A DNA stretch of 64,000 nucleotides from CATQHP01 sp965205595 (GTDB lineage Bacteria; Acidobacteriota; Terriglobia; Bryobacterales; UBA6623), in assembly GCA_965205595.1 (NCBI GenBank), contig CBDBHI010000014.1:15910-79909 (forward strand), read 5' to 3'. Every line of letters starts with the position of its first letter. The stretch's first letter is position 1. This document shows positions 63,193-64,000 of the stretch, piece by piece. A program made the position numbers and the translations under genes. Under the pieces are notes generated by a model. It was not told the origin of the DNA. It was given only the letters and a program-made list of their open reading frames with translations, and did not search any database.

Positions 63193-63702
63193 ATTAACCG
63201 GTCCGTCGGGCAACTCACCGAGGAAATCATCGACGATGCGGCGCTGCTCTGGTGCGTCGAGGTTCTTCTTAAGAATCCGCTCGGCCGCTTGAATCGCCAG
63301 AGCAGCGGTTTCCTTACGGATCTCAGCGACAGCCGCGCGCTGTTCCGCCTCGATGCGCCTAACACCCTGATCGACAATCTTCTTCGACTCGGCGCGAGCT
63401 TCGTCCACCATTTTGGTGCGGACCTGCTCGGCTTCCTGCTTGGCTGCCACGACGAGTTCTTCGGATTTGCGCAGAGCCGCGTCCATGCGAGTCTTGTTCT
63501 CCGCGATCGCCGCTTCGGCTTCCCTGCCTGCCTGCTCAGCTTTCTCGAGCGAGTCCTTGATGCGACCCTCACGCTCGTCGAGAGCTCCGAGAATTGGCTT
63601 CCAGGCAATTAGACGCAGGGCGACGAACGTGAACACGAACGTCACCACCGTCCAGATCATCAGACCTGGTTCGAATTTTAGTAATGCACTTTCGCCGGCC
63701 AT
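63190..63702 (-). CDS. atpF: ATP synthase Fo subunit b
   Basis: Peripheral stalk subunit, 170 residues. One N-terminal membrane helix (about 12-33, GLMIWTVVTFVFTFVALRLIAW) is followed by KPILGALDEREGRIKDSLEKAEQAG and a long charged coiled coil, rich in Glu, Lys and Ala, ending EQRRIVDDFLGELPDGPVN. The ATG at 63702 lies 21 bp after atpE. The b subunit must pair with the delta subunit encoded at 31398, about 31 kb away on the other strand. Confidence 0.95.
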   Translation of the reverse strand: MAGESALLKFEPGLMIWTVVTFVFTFVALRLIAWKPILGALDEREGRIKDSLEKAEQAGREAEAAIAENKTRMDAALRKSEELVVAAKQEAEQVRTKMVDEARAESKKIVDQGVRRIEAEQRAAVAEIRKETAALAIQAAERILKKNLDAPEQRRIVDDFLGELPDGPVN

Positions 63703-63723
63703 TGTTCCGGACCCCCGAGTGAA

Positions 63724-63999
63724 CTAGAACAACAGCGCGACGAATGCGGCGCCAAGGCCGATTACCGCAACGCCTTCGAGCAGGAAGAGCGGCAGCTGGA
63801 AGGCGCTCTTGATTTCTTCGGCGGCCTGCGGCTGGCGAGCGATACTCTCGACGGCGGCGGCGGTAAACTTGCCAATGCCGAGACCGGCTCCGACAACGAT
63901 GATTCCGGCGCCGATTGCCGCGCCTGAATACTTGTCAAGCGCCTGCGCCGAGGCCATCATCGGGGTCGCGAGCGTTGTGGCCGCGACTGTGACGAGCAT
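63724..63999 (-). CDS. atpE: ATP synthase Fo subunit c, probably 5' partial
   Basis: Ring-forming ion carrier, 91 residues from the ATG at 63999. The N-terminal 20 residues (MLVTVAATTLATPMMASAQA) look like the hydrophobic part and cleavage site of a signal peptide without its positive start, so the true start is likely beyond the window. Helix 1 has GAGLGIGKFTAAAVESIARQP and helix 2 has FLLEGVAVIGLGAAFVALLF. The carboxylate that carries the ion is E75. The Gln of Na+-type rings (GxGxGQG) is Ile here, and E-S/T-T is E-G-V, so H+ is the likely ion. An atpB gene probably follows upstream, outside the window. Confidence 0.92.
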   Translation of the reverse strand: MLVTVAATTLATPMMASAQALDKYSGAAIGAGIIVVGAGLGIGKFTAAAVESIARQPQAAEEIKSAFQLPLFLLEGVAVIGLGAAFVALLF

Positions 64000-64000
64000 A

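Noticed and set aside
1..64000. CRISPR arrays, rRNA and tRNA genes
   Set aside because: No regularly spaced repeats, and no cloverleaf or rRNA core sequence was recognised by eye; a tRNA scan was not possible.

Overview
The window most likely comes from an acidobacterium of the Bryobacterales/Solibacter type. This is inferred from gene content: a protein with the Solibacter-type TIGR03437 domain next to an IPT-like fold (51515-53218), a very long Oar-like TonB-dependent receptor with an N-terminal carboxypeptidase-regulatory domain (36873-40313), a TAT-exported Gfo/Idh/MocA oxidoreductase, a hopanoid cluster and short acidobacterial-style palindromic repeats. No rRNA, tRNA or CRISPR array was seen.

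Layout. 1-2880 (+): the 3' part of a WecA/MraY-type glycosyl-1-phosphate transferase, then purA. 2884-12244 (-): a phosphodiesterase, a frameshifted zinc alcohol dehydrogenase, a tightly coupled hopanoid block (hpnI, ispH, shc, hpnH) and a Gfo/Idh oxidoreductase. 12321-16079 (+): a MauE/thioredoxin fusion, an unknown protein, an SDR and a TAT-exported Gfo/Idh protein. 16317-17177 (-): a MerR regulator and ThiS. 17645-26024 (+): a complete Na+-NQR locus nqrABCDEF with its maturation genes apbE and nqrM, split between nqrD and nqrE by an IS630-family element. 26265-31174 (-): ammonium transporter, two acyl-CoA dehydrogenases and an RDD protein. 31398-36287 (+): the F1 ATP synthase operon atpHAGDC. 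36873-42688 (+): the TonB receptor, then a membrane sensor cut off by an IS21-family element.

42689-45388 is mobile DNA: IS21 copy 1 abutting a 146-bp remnant of the IS630 element. 45393-54127 holds housekeeping genes (aspS, gamma-carbonic anhydrase, fabV, moaB, a lipoprotein, hemL), the TIGR03437 protein and a FecR-like protein. 54191-56744 is IS21 copy 2, which truncates an ATP-grasp gene. 57176-62742 (-) holds a large TPR protein and, upstream of it, an acidic zinc-finger protein broken by an in-frame amber codon and by a third type of insertion sequence (59234-60830). 63190-63999 (-) holds the Fo genes atpF and atpE, so the ATP synthase is split into two operons about 27 kb apart on opposite strands.

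How it works together. Na+-NQR oxidises NADH and pumps Na+. ApbE attaches the FMN groups of NqrB and NqrC, and NqrM supplies the NqrD/E iron site. The c subunit looks H+-type rather than Na+-type, so the two machines probably use different ions. The hopanoid genes cover a late isoprenoid step (ispH), cyclisation (shc) and side-chain or head-group extension (hpnH, hpnI).

The most noteworthy observations are: an IS630 insertion that uses the TA of the nqrD stop codon and keeps both neighbouring frames intact; a shared in-frame UGA in both near-identical istA copies; a structured repeat of about 107 bp that starts at the stop codons of two unrelated genes and keeps its stems despite sequence change; and single-base frameshifts in nqrB and in the alcohol dehydrogenase that may be real or assembly errors.
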